A stretch of 64,000 nt of DNA from Gaiellasilicea sp963829845 (GCA_963829845.1 CAWHKD010000006.1:62001-126000); one strand, 5' to 3'. Counted from the first letter of the stretch, positions 8,858 to 19,992 are shown. Program-made: numbers and translations. The notes: a model not told the origin generated them from the sequence alone.

Positions 8858-10252
8858 GCTGACTCGCTCGACGGGCCGTCCGGGCAGCGCCGCATCGAGG
8901 AACGAGATCGAGAGCTGGTGCCAGCCGGGAGTGTTCTCGGCGGCCTCGAGGGTCAGCCGGACGCGGCTCCCCGCACGGGCCTTGCCGGTCACGACGGCGA
9001 TCGCATTCCGACGCGGCAGGAGCAACAGCCTGGCCCTGTAGGTGCATGCGCGCTCGCATCGGAGCGAGATCGTACGTTCCGCCGTGGTGAACGCGGCCGA
9101 CACCTTCGCCTCGACCGGGCACGCGCCCAATGACGCCGTCCCGGCGAGCTCGATCGCCGCCCTGACCGGCTCGAGCGACGTCTTCGGCGAGCCGTCCGCG
9201 TAGACGAGGCCGGACTGCCAGCCGGGTCTGCCCGGCTCGTCGTGGGTGTGGAAGAGGAGCATGCCAGCGACGTTCGACTGGCAATAGGCGAGGTGGATCG
9301 CGCGCCGGTACGCCGCCGCCTGTGCCGCCTCGGGCACGGGCCGGGTCGTCGCGGGCTCGACGCCACCGTAGAGTGCGCGCTTGTCGGCCGGGATCATCGA
9401 TTCGATCCCGAACTCGTCGTAGAGGATCGGCATTCCCCTGCCGATCTGCGCCGTGCCGTCGAACGCCTTGCCGAGCAGCCGGACGAGCACGTCTTGGTCG
9501 ATCAGCCCGAGATGATCGGGATCGGACGGCAGCGAGTCGACGGCGACGCTCGAGTTGAGCGGATACGGGTGGAACGAGAAGCCGTCCATCACCGGCAGCG
9601 CGCGGCCCCCCTTCCGGTAGGCGGCCCCGAGCTCGCGGAGGAACCGGGTGGGGGAGATCGTGTCGCGCCCCGTATTCGGCTTGTCGACTCCACGTGGCGC
9701 GAGCGCGCCGCCCCACACGCGAACGTCCGGTGCCGCCGCCTTCAGTGCGTCGTAGGTGTTCGCGAGCAGGCGCAGGTACGCGGGCGCGGAGGCGCCCGTG
9801 CCGTTGAGCGCGAACTGCGGCATCCAGAAGCGGTTCAGGTTCGGCTCGTTGCCCACGATCACGTCCCGGAAGCCGGGATTCGCCTTTACGATCGCAGCCG
9901 CGTAGGCGGCGAACGCGGTGCGATCGGCGAGCGTGAGCGGAGTCGTGCGGGAGCCGGCGTTGTAGACCGAGAGGTAGACGCGGGTCCCGTGCAGCGCGGC
10001 CGCTGCGTCGACGTTCGCGAGCACCATTGCCTCGTGTGGCGTCGGCTCGGTGAGCCCAGGCTCCCAGAAGCTCGTCACACGCACGGCCTGGAAGCCGGCC
10101 AGCTTCAGCAGTCCCATCTCGGTCTCCGACCGGACGAGGAACGGGCTCCGAACACGATCCTCGGCGGCGCCGAAAACGACCGACGAGCCGCCCGCGTGAG
10201 CCGCGGGGGCAAGGGCGAGCATCGCCGCCAGAGCTGCCAGGAGACCCTTCAC
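8762..10252 (-). CDS. Secreted glycoside-hydrolase-like protein with C-terminal domain
   Basis: GTG at 10252 gives 496 residues with signal peptide VKGLLAALAAMLALAPAAHA. The catalytic-type domain (about residues 25-370) repeats the motifs of its downstream paralogue: VIVGNEPNLNRFWMPQF, WGGALAPRGVDKP, DGFSFHPYP and LYDEFGIES. A C-terminal beta domain (CERACTYRARLLLLP...WHQLSISFLD) is extra. The last ~30 residues are translated from DNA encoding the signal peptide of the next gene in another frame, so the true C-terminus may be near residue 465 (VERVSMPFVVRA). It is divergent from uvrC with only 21 bp between starts. Confidence 0.7.
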   Translation of the reverse strand: MKGLLAALAAMLALAPAAHAGGSSVVFGAAEDRVRSPFLVRSETEMGLLKLAGFQAVRVTSFWEPGLTEPTPHEAMVLANVDAAAALHGTRVYLSVYNAGSRTTPLTLADRTAFAAYAAAIVKANPGFRDVIVGNEPNLNRFWMPQFALNGTGASAPAYLRLLANTYDALKAAAPDVRVWGGALAPRGVDKPNTGRDTISPTRFLRELGAAYRKGGRALPVMDGFSFHPYPLNSSVAVDSLPSDPDHLGLIDQDVLVRLLGKAFDGTAQIGRGMPILYDEFGIESMIPADKRALYGGVEPATTRPVPEAAQAAAYRRAIHLAYCQSNVAGMLLFHTHDEPGRPGWQSGLVYADGSPKTSLEPVRAAIELAGTASLGACPVEAKVSAAFTTAERTISLRCERACTYRARLLLLPRRNAIAVVTGKARAGSRVRLTLEAAENTPGWHQLSISFLDAALPGRPVERVSMPFVVRASSPQRSLPAAEAVARMAPRFWLEP

Positions 10253-10273
10253 GCCGAGGCTAAGGTAGCCGCG

Positions 10274-12127
10274 ATGGCAGACGTCAGGGACAAGTTGAAG
10301 GGTCTGCCGGCAAAGTCCGGCGTGTACCTCTTCCGGGACGAGCGCGGCGATGTGCTCTACATCGGCAAGGCGAAATCGCTGCGCCCGCGCGTGCGCTCCT
10401 ACTTCCAGGAGGGTCGCGGCGACAGCCGCGCCTCGATCCCGCAACTCGTGCCGCGGATCGCCGACCTCGAGGTGATCGTCACCGGCAGCGAGGTCGAGGC
10501 TCTCCACCTCGAGCAGAACCTGGTCAAGCGGCACCGGCCGCCGTTCAATGTGCGGCTGCGCGACGACAAGTCGTTCCCGTACATCGCAGTCACGGTCGAG
10601 GACGAGTACCCGCGCGTCATGTTCACCCGTGAGCGACACCGCCGCGGCGTCCTCTACTTCGGCCCGTACGCAAACGCGAAGAAGGTGCGGGAGACGCTCG
10701 ACGTGCTCAACCGCGTCTTCCAGTTCCGGCCGTGCGAGGGCCCGAAGCCGGGCCGCCACTCCGGGATCCCCTGCCTCGACTTCCACATCGAGCGTTGCCA
10801 TGCACCCTGCGTCGGCTACATCTCGAAGGACGACTATCGAGAGATCATCGACGGCGTCGTCAACTTTCTCGCCGGCGACACGAAGACGATCGTGCGCGAG
10901 CTGCAGCGGCAAATGCGCGCCGCCGCTGCCGACGAACGCTTCGAGGACGCCGCGCGCTACCGCAACCGGCTCTTCGCAATCGAGAACCTGGCCGAGAGGC
11001 AGGGCGCGGACCGGCGCGAGACCGGCTCGATCGATGTGGTGGGAGTCGCAGCCGAGGGCGACCGCGCCGCTGTGCAGGTGTTTCCGCTCCGCGGCGGCAA
11101 GATGATCGACCGCCATGGCTTTCACCTCGAGAACGTGCAAGGGCAGGACGTGACCACGCTGCTGGAGGCGTTTGCGCTCGAGTACTACGGAAACGCGCCC
11201 TCGATCCCGCCCCAGATCGTGGTGCCGCCCGAGGCGACCGGGCTCGAGGCGCTGCAGGAGTTCCTCACGGAGCTGCGCGGCTCGCGTGTGGACGTACGCG
11301 TGCCCGCGCGCGGCGAGAAACGCCGGCTAGCCGAGCTCGCGGCCCAGAACGCGCGGCTCGCACTCGACTCGGAGCAGCTCGTCTCGGAGCAGAAGCAACT
11401 CCGCCGCGTCCATGCGCTCGAGGAGCTGCGCGAGGCTCTCAACCTCGAGAGCCTCCCGCTCCGAATCGAGTGCTTCGACATCTCGAACATCCAGGGGCAG
11501 GAGATCGTCGGCTCGATGGTGGTCTTCCAGGACGGGATCGCGAAGAAAGCGCACTACCGTAAGTTCGGCGTGCGCGGGCTCGACGGCCAGGACGACTTCG
11601 CCGCGATGGCGGAGGTCGTCTCGCGCCGCTTCGCCCGTCTGCGGACAGGCACCGAGGCCGAGTACGACGAGGGCTTCGCGACGGCGCCGAACCTCGTCGT
11701 CATCGACGGCGGCAAGGGTCAGTTGTCGGCTGCGCTGGCAGCCATGCAGGCATACGAGCTGCCCCGGGTGGCGGTGATCTCGCTGGCGAAGCGGGTCGAG
11801 GAGGTCTTCGTCCCGCAGCAGGCCGATCCCATGCTGCTCGACCCGCACAGCGCTGGTTTGCAATTGCTCCAACGTGTTCGGGACGAGGCGCATCGCTTCG
11901 CGCTCGGGTTCCACCGTCAACGGCGCTCGGCGCGGGCGCGCGAGTCGCTCTTCGACACACTCGAGGGCGTCGGCCCGGCCCGCCGGCGTGCGCTGCTGCA
12001 GCACTTCGGCTCGACCGAGGGCGTGATCGCAGCGAGCCAGGAAGAGCTCGAGGGCGTTCCCGGCGTCCCGGCGAAGACGGCGCGCTCGATCTACGCGCAG
12101 CTGCACCGGACCGGCAGCCCGGGCTGA
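10274..12127 (+). CDS. uvrC: Excinuclease ABC subunit C
   Basis: 617 residues from the ATG at 10274, whose first residues match UvrC (MADVRDKLKGLPAKSGVYLF). Domains in order: GIY-YIG nuclease (residues ~12-90, GVYLF...VLYIGKAKSL), the Cys-containing region CEGPKPGRHSG...IERCHAPC, a UVR motif (~200-235), the RNase H-like UvrC endonuclease core (ECFDISNIQGQEIVGSMVVF, VIDGGKGQLSAAL) and helix-hairpin-helix motifs at the end. It makes both incisions in nucleotide excision repair with UvrAB. The frame runs far upstream of the chosen start but is there a shadow of the divergent gene. Confidence 0.97.
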   Translation: MADVRDKLKGLPAKSGVYLFRDERGDVLYIGKAKSLRPRVRSYFQEGRGDSRASIPQLVPRIADLEVIVTGSEVEALHLEQNLVKRHRPPFNVRLRDDKSFPYIAVTVEDEYPRVMFTRERHRRGVLYFGPYANAKKVRETLDVLNRVFQFRPCEGPKPGRHSGIPCLDFHIERCHAPCVGYISKDDYREIIDGVVNFLAGDTKTIVRELQRQMRAAAADERFEDAARYRNRLFAIENLAERQGADRRETGSIDVVGVAAEGDRAAVQVFPLRGGKMIDRHGFHLENVQGQDVTTLLEAFALEYYGNAPSIPPQIVVPPEATGLEALQEFLTELRGSRVDVRVPARGEKRRLAELAAQNARLALDSEQLVSEQKQLRRVHALEELREALNLESLPLRIECFDISNIQGQEIVGSMVVFQDGIAKKAHYRKFGVRGLDGQDDFAAMAEVVSRRFARLRTGTEAEYDEGFATAPNLVVIDGGKGQLSAALAAMQAYELPRVAVISLAKRVEEVFVPQQADPMLLDPHSAGLQLLQRVRDEAHRFALGFHRQRRSARARESLFDTLEGVGPARRRALLQHFGSTEGVIAASQEELEGVPGVPAKTARSIYAQLHRTGSPG

Positions 12128-12137
12128 GCGCGGGCCG

Positions 12138-12614
12138 TTACGGCGCTCGCAGCTCCATCTCGAGAAATTCCCAGTCGCCACCGTTCGTCGAGTGCGTGTA
12201 GACGCGTACGGCGGCGAAGCCGGCCCGCTCGTAGACCGTGATCGCCCGCCGATTGAACGTCGCTACCGCGAGGACGATCCTCGTCGACCCGAAACGGGCG
12301 CGGGCATGGCGCAACCCGGCCTCGAGAAAGTCGCTGCCGAGACCCCGGCCGGTCAGATCAGGTCTGAGGCCGAGCCCGATCTCGATCGCGTCCTGCTTGT
12401 CCTGCTTGAACTGGAAGAAGCCGGCGAGCTCGCCGGTCTCGTCCTCGACGGAGACGTACTCGTCTCCCCGCAAGGCCGGATCGAGCAGCTCGGCAAGGTC
12501 GCTCGCGTCAGCTGACGCGTCGTAGAAGGAGAAGGGCTCGGGGTAGTGCCACAGGGCGATCTCCTCGGCCTCCGCCTGGGTCATCGTCCGGAACCGGAAG
12601 GCGGGCGGAGTCAC
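12138..12614 (-). CDS. GNAT family N-acetyltransferase
   Basis: 158 residues. The acetyl-CoA binding segment IGLGLRPDLTGRGLGSDFLEAGLRHA (about residues 79-104) is the GNAT motif A, and ATFNRRAITVYERAGF is motif B. Substrate unknown; RimJ/RimL-like sequences are the closest type by eye. The GTG start overlaps the stop of the upstream membrane protein gene as GTGA, so the two are coupled. It converges on uvrC with 10 bp between stops. Confidence 0.87.
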   Translation of the reverse strand: MTPPAFRFRTMTQAEAEEIALWHYPEPFSFYDASADASDLAELLDPALRGDEYVSVEDETGELAGFFQFKQDKQDAIEIGLGLRPDLTGRGLGSDFLEAGLRHARARFGSTRIVLAVATFNRRAITVYERAGFAAVRVYTHSTNGGDWEFLEMELRAP

Positions 12615-13549
12615 GTGTCTGCGGCGGGGCTCTTGCCGGTGAGCGAGCGCCAGTCCACGTGGCCGAGGGTGAGGAAGAGCGCGGTGAAGCCGATGATCAC
12701 GTTGGTCACGATCAATGTCAGCTTCATCCCGACGCTGAAGGCGAGCAGGGTCGCGCGCCCGATGCCCGTGCCGTTGAAGACGTAGACGATGAACGCCTGC
12801 TCGGTGCCGATTCCGCCGGGCGAGATCGGCACGAGCGTCGCCAGGCTCTGAGTCACCTGGACCAGCAGGACGTTACGGACCGACTGGTGGATCCCGAACG
12901 CGTCGAGGAAGAACCAGATCGCGACGAAACGGAGCAGCCAGTCCCCCGCCTGCCAGAGCGCCACCTCGCGGAGGTAGCGGTTCTTGTCGCTCAGCACCGC
13001 GAACCCCTGGCGCACATGCTCCTTGAACTCGGCGATATGGAGGCGGAGCCAGAGAAAGCCGATCACGCCGAAGATCACGAGGGCGACGAACAGCACGAAC
13101 GAGAACTCGGGATTGGCGGCGAAGAAGCCGAAGTCGAAGCCCGGCAGCTTGCCGAGCGAGCCGACCGCGGGGAGGACGCCGAGCGTCAGCGCGTAGACGA
13201 AGATCAGCAGCGCCATCGCCATGTCGAAGAACGAGAGGACGAGCAGCGTCGCGCCGAGCGTCACGTACGTACTGCCGGGCACAGCGCGGTGCGCGAGGAA
13301 GAGGCGCACGGCGTCGCCGCCGCGCGCGGGGATGATCGCGTTGACGCCGACGCCTGCGAGATACGAGGCATAGATCGAGACCCAGCGGACCGGCTCCTCC
13401 GGGTACGACGCCGCAATCGCGTTCCGCCAAGCGCGGCTCGTGCACATCGTCTTCAGCAGGTGGGCGAGGATCGCGAGCGCGAGCGCCGTGAACTTGACCG
13501 CCGCGAGCTGCTCGAAGAAGACGCCGATCGCATGGAGCACCTCGCCCAT
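12611..13549 (-). CDS. Lysylphosphatidylglycerol synthase TM / flippase-like family protein
   Basis: 312 residues with about eight hydrophobic helices, matching the UPF0104/TIGR00374 membrane family (the transmembrane half of MprF). Visible family blocks are LKTMCTSRAWRNAI (about residue 30), NAIIPARGGDAVRLFL (~73-88) and LATLVPISPGGIGTEQAF (~245-262). In this family the fold flips or transports lipid-linked molecules; the substrate here is not known. It is coupled to the GNAT gene downstream through a GTGA overlap. Confidence 0.82.
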   Translation of the reverse strand: MGEVLHAIGVFFEQLAAVKFTALALAILAHLLKTMCTSRAWRNAIAASYPEEPVRWVSIYASYLAGVGVNAIIPARGGDAVRLFLAHRAVPGSTYVTLGATLLVLSFFDMAMALLIFVYALTLGVLPAVGSLGKLPGFDFGFFAANPEFSFVLFVALVIFGVIGFLWLRLHIAEFKEHVRQGFAVLSDKNRYLREVALWQAGDWLLRFVAIWFFLDAFGIHQSVRNVLLVQVTQSLATLVPISPGGIGTEQAFIVYVFNGTGIGRATLLAFSVGMKLTLIVTNVIIGFTALFLTLGHVDWRSLTGKSPAADT

Positions 13550-13651
13550 GCGCTCAGGCTACTCCCGGCCCCTGATCGCCTGCCCCTCCCGGCCGGCGGA
13601 GCCGGCCTCCGGCGCAGGCTCGTGTCGCGTCAGGACCCGGGAGTGCCGCGG

Positions 13652-15301
<1,650 letters not shown>

Positions 15302-15327
15302 TGCGACCGATTGTAGAGTCGGTGCCG

Positions 15328-15879
15328 ATGCGCGTGACGCGCCATCCCTACGAGATCGTCGGCTGGGGGGTGGGGGAGCTCTGGATCGGCGACGGCGAGG
15401 TCGTCGTCGCCCACGATCCGCCCACGCCCGGGGTCAGCTTCGAGGGCGCCGTGCCCCAAACGACCCCCAGGGGCACCCCCGGTGTCCCTACCGAAACGCT
15501 ATCGAGGCGGGAGTCACGACAGACCGACAGCTTCGTGCCGGAACTGCTCCAGCGGCTGCAGGGCTACTTCGCTGGGGAGCGGATCTCGTTCGCGGACGTC
15601 CCGCTCGACGAGGACTGGACGACGCCGTTCCAGGCGTCGGTTGCAGCGGCGCTCCGGGCCGTCCCCTGGGGCGAGGTCGTGAGCTACGGCGAGCTCTCCG
15701 CCCTCGCCGGCCGCGCCCGCGCCGCGCGCGCGGCGGGCGCGTTCTGCGCCGAGAACCGTTTCTCGCTCTTCGTCCCGTGCCATCGCGTCGTCTCCAGCAA
15801 CGGCATCGGCGGCTACGGCTCGCTCGGAGTCGAGTACAAGCGACGACTGCTCGCCCTCGAGGGCTATGGGTCTCTCTGA
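15328..15879 (+). CDS. ogt: Methylated-DNA-[protein]-cysteine S-methyltransferase
   Basis: 183 residues. The suicide cysteine is Cys151 in LFVPCHRVV, preceded by the helix-turn-helix TPFQASVAAALRAVPWGEVVSYGELSALAG and followed by GGYGSLGVEYKRRLLALEG. It removes alkyl groups from O6-guanine by irreversible transfer to itself. A Pro/Thr/Arg-rich linker (residues 42-67) between the N-terminal domain and the catalytic domain looks low-complexity. The 3' end overlaps whiA by 14 bp, so the two are probably one transcript. Confidence 0.93.
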   Translation: MRVTRHPYEIVGWGVGELWIGDGEVVVAHDPPTPGVSFEGAVPQTTPRGTPGVPTETLSRRESRQTDSFVPELLQRLQGYFAGERISFADVPLDEDWTTPFQASVAAALRAVPWGEVVSYGELSALAGRARAARAAGAFCAENRFSLFVPCHRVVSSNGIGGYGSLGVEYKRRLLALEGYGSL

Positions 15880-16792
15880 CGACCTCCGCTCCGAGCTCGC
15901 CGCGATCGCGCCCGAACGCGGCTGCTGCCGGCTCGCGGAGGTCTCGGCGCTTTTCCATTCGGCCGGAAGCGTGCATCTTCGCGGCCGCGGCCGGATCGCA
16001 CTCCATCTCGACGTCGCCACCTCCGGCGTCGCCCGGCGCGCCTTCTCGCTCCTGCGGCCGCTCGGCATCCACTCGCAGATCCGCACGTACAGCCGCCGCT
16101 CGTTCGACCGCGCGACGCGCTATCAGCTGCACGTGAGCGGGAACGAGCTGGCGCTCGCAGCGCTGGTCGAGGCGGGTGTGCTCGACGCTCGGCACGCGCC
16201 GCTGGAGCGTCCGCCGAAACGGGTCGTCGGCCGCTCCTGCTGCCGCGGTGCGTACCTGCGCGGCGCGCTGCTCGGCGGCGGCTCCCTCTCCGGCCCGCGC
16301 TCGCCCCATCTCGAGCTGCGCACGACCTCCCTCGAGGGTGCCGAGTTCCTACGCGCGGTCGCGGCCGCCGACCAGGTGCACCTTGGCGTGCTCGACCGCG
16401 GCCGTCACGCCGTGGCATACGCGAAAGGGCTCGACGCAATCGAGTCGGTGCTCACCCGAGCCGGCGCGACCGACACGGTGCTCGCCTTCGAGGAGCGGTC
16501 GATCGTCGCCGCGGCCCGCGCTGAGGCCAACCGACTCGCGAACGCCGACCACGCCAATCTCGTTCGCACCAGCCGCGCGGCGCAGGAGCAGCTCGAGGCC
16601 ATCCGCGCACTCCAGCGGGAAGGCGCGCTCGAGCGCCTTCCGGACCGCCTGCACGAGATCGCCCGCCTGCGTCTGCGCCACCCGCAGCTCCCGCTGCGCG
16701 AGCTGGCGGCCAAGTGCGACCCTCCGACCACAAAGGCCTCGGTCCACCGCCGCTTGCGCAAGCTCCAGGAACTCGCCGCGTCCCAAAGCTGA
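15866..16792 (+). CDS. whiA: DNA-binding regulator WhiA
   Basis: 308 residues with the two-domain WhiA layout: an N-terminal LAGLIDADG-like fold (CCRLAEVSALFHSAGSVHLRG, then SCCRGAYLRGALLGGGSLSGP at ~120-140) and a C-terminal HTH (LRELAAKCDPPTTKASVHRRLRKLQELA). It regulates sporulation or cell-division genes in Actinobacteria. WhiA is often clustered near gap/pgk/tpiA, and that is so here (gap starts 1.8 kb downstream). The 14-bp overlap with the alkyltransferase gene implies co-transcription. Confidence 0.95.
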   Translation: MGLSDDLRSELAAIAPERGCCRLAEVSALFHSAGSVHLRGRGRIALHLDVATSGVARRAFSLLRPLGIHSQIRTYSRRSFDRATRYQLHVSGNELALAALVEAGVLDARHAPLERPPKRVVGRSCCRGAYLRGALLGGGSLSGPRSPHLELRTTSLEGAEFLRAVAAADQVHLGVLDRGRHAVAYAKGLDAIESVLTRAGATDTVLAFEERSIVAAARAEANRLANADHANLVRTSRAAQEQLEAIRALQREGALERLPDRLHEIARLRLRHPQLPLRELAAKCDPPTTKASVHRRLRKLQELAASQS

Positions 16793-17098
16793 TGTTGGGA
16801 GCGGAGCGACCCTTCAGGGGTCTTGGCGCGAACCGGGATCCCCACTCGGGGATTCCGGTTCTGATTGCGCCCGAAATCAAGACAGGCGGGCCGGAGGGGA
16901 AGCTCCGAGGACGACCTTCCCCTCCGCGTGCCGTGCTCCGGTGCCGGCGCCGAACGGGGTCTGAATTCGGCGACGGACGAGCGCGAACCCGCCCAAGTCA
17001 AGACTACGACATTGCCAATGGTGCGTCACTTCACATTCGTTCTCATCAGAGACAACGGTGCGACGCCGGCGGACGTGGAACTGTAGGTTGCGAGGTCG
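16793..17098. other. Intergenic region with two strong hairpins
   Basis: Between whiA and the M32 carboxypeptidase gene no ORF is convincing. Two inverted repeats stand out. GAACCGGGATCCCC (16830-16843) pairs with GGGGATTCCGGTTC (16848-16861) around a 4-nt loop, with a single G-U. CGGAGGGGAAG (16892-16902) pairs with CTTCCCCTCCG (16916-16926) around a 13-nt loop. The first may end whiA transcription. No T-run follows either, so attenuation or RNA processing are alternatives. Confidence 0.5.
16830..16861. terminator. 14-bp stem hairpin downstream of whiA
   Basis: A 14-bp stem with the 4-nt loop ACTC, 37 bp after the whiA stop. No U-tract follows, so it could be an intrinsic terminator of the GC-rich type or simply a stabilising 3' hairpin. 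Confidence 0.45.
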
Positions 17099-18584
17099 AT
17101 GGAGACGGCCCTCGCAAGCCTGAAGGAGCGCATCGGCGAGATTGACGATCTCGACCGCGCGTCGTCGCTGCTCGGCTGGGACCAGCAGGTGAAGATGCCG
17201 CCCGGCGGCGCGGGCGTCCGTGCGGAGCAGTTGGCGACGCTCGAGCGTCTTGCGCACGACGCGCTGACGTCCGACGAGATCGGCCGGATCCTCGACGAGC
17301 TCGCTCCGCACGAGGACTCGCTCGACTACGACTCGGACGATGCCAGCCTGATCCGGCACGTCCGCCGGGACTGGGAGAAGGCACGGCGGGTTCCGTCGGC
17401 GCTGCGCGCCGAGATGACCCGTGCTGCGTCCCTGGCGATGCCGGTGTGGGTGAAGGCGCGGCAGGAGTCGGACTTCTCGCAGTTCCTGCCCGCACTGCGC
17501 ACGAACATGGAGCTGCGGCGCCGCTATGTCGAGTGCTTCGACGAGTACGACGAGCCGTACGACGTCCTGCTGGACGACTTCGAGCCGGGCATGAAGACAG
17601 CCGAGGTCCGCGCGGTCTTCGAGCGGCTGAAGGAGGCGCAGGTACCGCTCGTCGCCGCCGCCCGCCAGGAGGGTGAACCGCCTGTCCGCGGGACGTTCCC
17701 GCTCGAGGGCCAGAAGGAGTTCGAGTTGAAGGTGATCGAGCGCTTCGGCTACGACCCGTCGGAGTGGCGGCTCGACACGGCCGTGCACCCGTTCGCGTCT
17801 TCGATCGCGATCGGCGACATCAGGCTGACGACGCGGTACTTCGATGAGAACCTCGATGGCCTCTTCGGGACGATGCACGAGACCGGCCACGGCCTCTATG
17901 AGAACGGCGTCTCGCGCGATTTCGAACGCACGCCGCTAGCGCATGGGGCCTCGCTCGGCTTCCACGAGTCGCAGAGCCGGATGTGGGAGAACATGGTTGG
18001 CCGCAGCCTCCCCTTCTGGCGCCACTTCTTCCCGCAGCTGCAGGCGACGTTCTCCGGCCGCGCTCTCGGACACGTCGCTCGACGACTGGTACCGCTCCGT
18101 CAACTGGGTCGCGCCGTCGCTGATCCGCGTCGAGGCGGACGAGGCGACCTACAACCTGCACATCATCCTTCGCTTCGAGCTCGAGCAGGAGCTGCTGGCC
18201 GACTCGATCGAGTTGGAGGAGCTGCCCGACATCTGGAACCAGCGGATGAAGGACTATCTCGGCGTCGAGCCGCCGAACGACGCCCTCGGCGTGCTCCAGG
18301 ACATGCACTGGGCCGTCGGCGCGATCGGATACTTCTCGACCTACGCGCTCGGGAACGTCATCTCCGGACAGCTCTGGGAGAAGGTGACGGCCGAGATCCC
18401 GGACTTGCACGCTCAGTTCGAGCAGGGCGAGTTCGGCGCGCTCGCCGGCTGGTTGCAGGAGAATCTCTGGCGCCACGGGCGCAAGTTCATGCCGCGCGAG
18501 CTGATCGAGCGGATCACGGGCGGCGGTCTCGACTCCGAGCCGTATTTGCGCTATCTGCGCAGCAAGTACCCGCTCGCGACTTAG
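17099..18584 (+). CDS. Carboxypeptidase M32 (Taq family), interrupted by one frameshift
   Basis: The metallocarboxypeptidase reads from ATG 17099 with the zinc motif MHETGHGLYENG (His and Glu near residues 259-264). It then leaves frame at about 18060 and resumes +1 (LSDTSLDDWYRSVNWVAPSLIRVEADE...) to the TAG at 18582-18584. Restoring the frame gives about 494 residues, the normal M32 length. The simplest event is one extra C in TCCGGCCGCGCTC. M32 enzymes trim C-terminal residues of peptides in the cytoplasm. Because both halves are well conserved, an assembly error is more likely than a real pseudogene. Confidence 0.85.
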
Positions 18585-18624
18585 ACTCCGCCGCGCACAA
18601 ACGACACGGGAGAGAAGACCGAAC

Positions 18625-19621
18625 ATGGCGATTCGCGTAGGGATCAACGGCTTCGGCCGGATCGGGCGGAACTTCTTCCGCGCGCAGCTCGAGCGCAAGG
18701 CTGACATCGAGATCGTCGCGGCGAACGACCTGGGCGACGAGAAGACGATGGCGCACCTGCTCAAGTACGACTCGACGCTTGGCCCACTCGACGGCGAGGT
18801 CGAGGTGAAAGACGGCGTCATCCGCGCCGGCGGCGAGGAGATCAGGCTGCTCTCGGAGCGCGACCCGGGCGCGATCGGTTGGGGTGAGCTCGGCGTCGAC
18901 GTCGTGCTGGAGTCGACCGGCTTCTTCACGAAGCGCGAGGGAGCGCAGAAGCACCTCGACGCCGGCGCGAAGAAGGTCGTGATCTCGGCGCCTGCGACGG
19001 ACCCCGACATCACGATCGTCCTCGGCGTCAACGACGACGCCTACGACAAGGACTCGCATCACATCGTCTCGAACGCGTCCTGCACGACCAACTGCATCGC
19101 GCCGATGGCGAAGGTGCTGAACGACGCCTTCGGGATCGAGCACGGCTTCATGACCACCATCCATGCGTACACGAACGACCAGAACATCCTCGACCTCCCG
19201 CACGAGGACCTGCGTCGCGCGCGGGCAGCGGCGATCAACCTGATCCCGACGTCGACCGGGGCCGCCCGGGCGATCGGGCTCGTGCTGCCCGAGCTCAAGG
19301 GGAAGGTCGACGGATGTCGCTGTGCGCGCACCGGTGCCGACCGGCTCGCTCACCGACTTCGTCGTCACGCTCGGCCGCGACGTCACCGCCGAGGAGGTCA
19401 ACGGCGCCTTCCAGAAGGCCGCGCGCGGCTCGCTCGACGGGATCCTGCAGTACTCGGTCGATCCGATCGTCTCCACTGACATCATCCACTCCGCCTACTC
19501 GTGCATCTTCGACAGCCCGCTGACGATGGCAACCGGCCGCAACGCCAAGGTCTTCGGCTGGTACGACAACGAGTGGGGCTATTCGTGCCGGCTCGTCGAC
19601 CTGATGGGCAAGCTGCTCTGA
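18625..19621 (+). CDS. gap: Glyceraldehyde-3-phosphate dehydrogenase, interrupted by one frameshift
   Basis: Rossmann start IRVGINGFGRIGRNFFRA and the catalytic Cys153 in SNASCTTNCIAPMAK identify GAPDH. The first frame fails at about 19310-19321 and resumes +1 as APVPTGSLTDFVVTLGRDV...YDNEWGYSCRLVDLMGKLL to the TGA at 19621. Removing one base (for example the T at 19321) gives DGCRVRAPVPTGS, in register with the family. It converts glyceraldehyde-3-P to 1,3-bisphosphoglycerate. First gene of gap-VOC-pgk-tpiA-gpmI. The gene should be essential, so the shift is probably a sequence error; a real shift would be remarkable. Confidence 0.92.
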
Positions 19622-19992
19622 TGCGCTTCTCGCAGGCGCGGCTGCTGGTCGACGATTTTCAGACGGCGTTCCGCTTCTACCGGGACACGCTCGGGCTGTC
19701 GAACGCATTCGGCGACGAGTCGAGCGGCTATGCCTCCTTCGACACTGGCTCCGGCGGGGTCGCGATCTTCGAGCGCGGCGGGCAGGGCGAGGTCGTAGAG
19801 CTGCGCCCGCCCGGCGACTCGACCCTGCTCGTTCTCGAGGTGGACGACGTCGACGCCGACGTGGCGCGGCTCGAGGCCCACGTGGTGCGCGAGCCTGTCG
19901 ACCAGCCCGAGTGGGGCGGGCGCGTCGCGTATCTGCGCGACCCCTCCGGGAACCTGATCGAGCTCTTCCAGCCGCTACCACGCCAGGAATGA
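19621..19992 (+). CDS. VOC/glyoxalase-family protein inside the glycolytic operon
   Basis: 123 residues with one betaalphabetabetabeta pair typical of the vicinal oxygen chelate fold (FRFYRDTLGLSNAF; late WGGRVAYLRDPSGNLIELFQ). Its start overlaps the gap stop (TGATG) and its stop overlaps the pgk start (ATGA), so it is fully coupled to both. The placement suggests a role against a reactive triose by-product such as methylglyoxal, but no substrate is shown by the sequence. Confidence 0.82.
   Translation: MRFSQARLLVDDFQTAFRFYRDTLGLSNAFGDESSGYASFDTGSGGVAIFERGGQGEVVELRPPGDSTLLVLEVDDVDADVARLEAHVVREPVDQPEWGGRVAYLRDPSGNLIELFQPLPRQE

Noticed and set aside
18060..19321. Programmed +1 frameshifting as the explanation for the gap and M32 shifts
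   Set aside because: No shared slippery sequence or stimulatory structure at the shift points; error or random indel is simpler.
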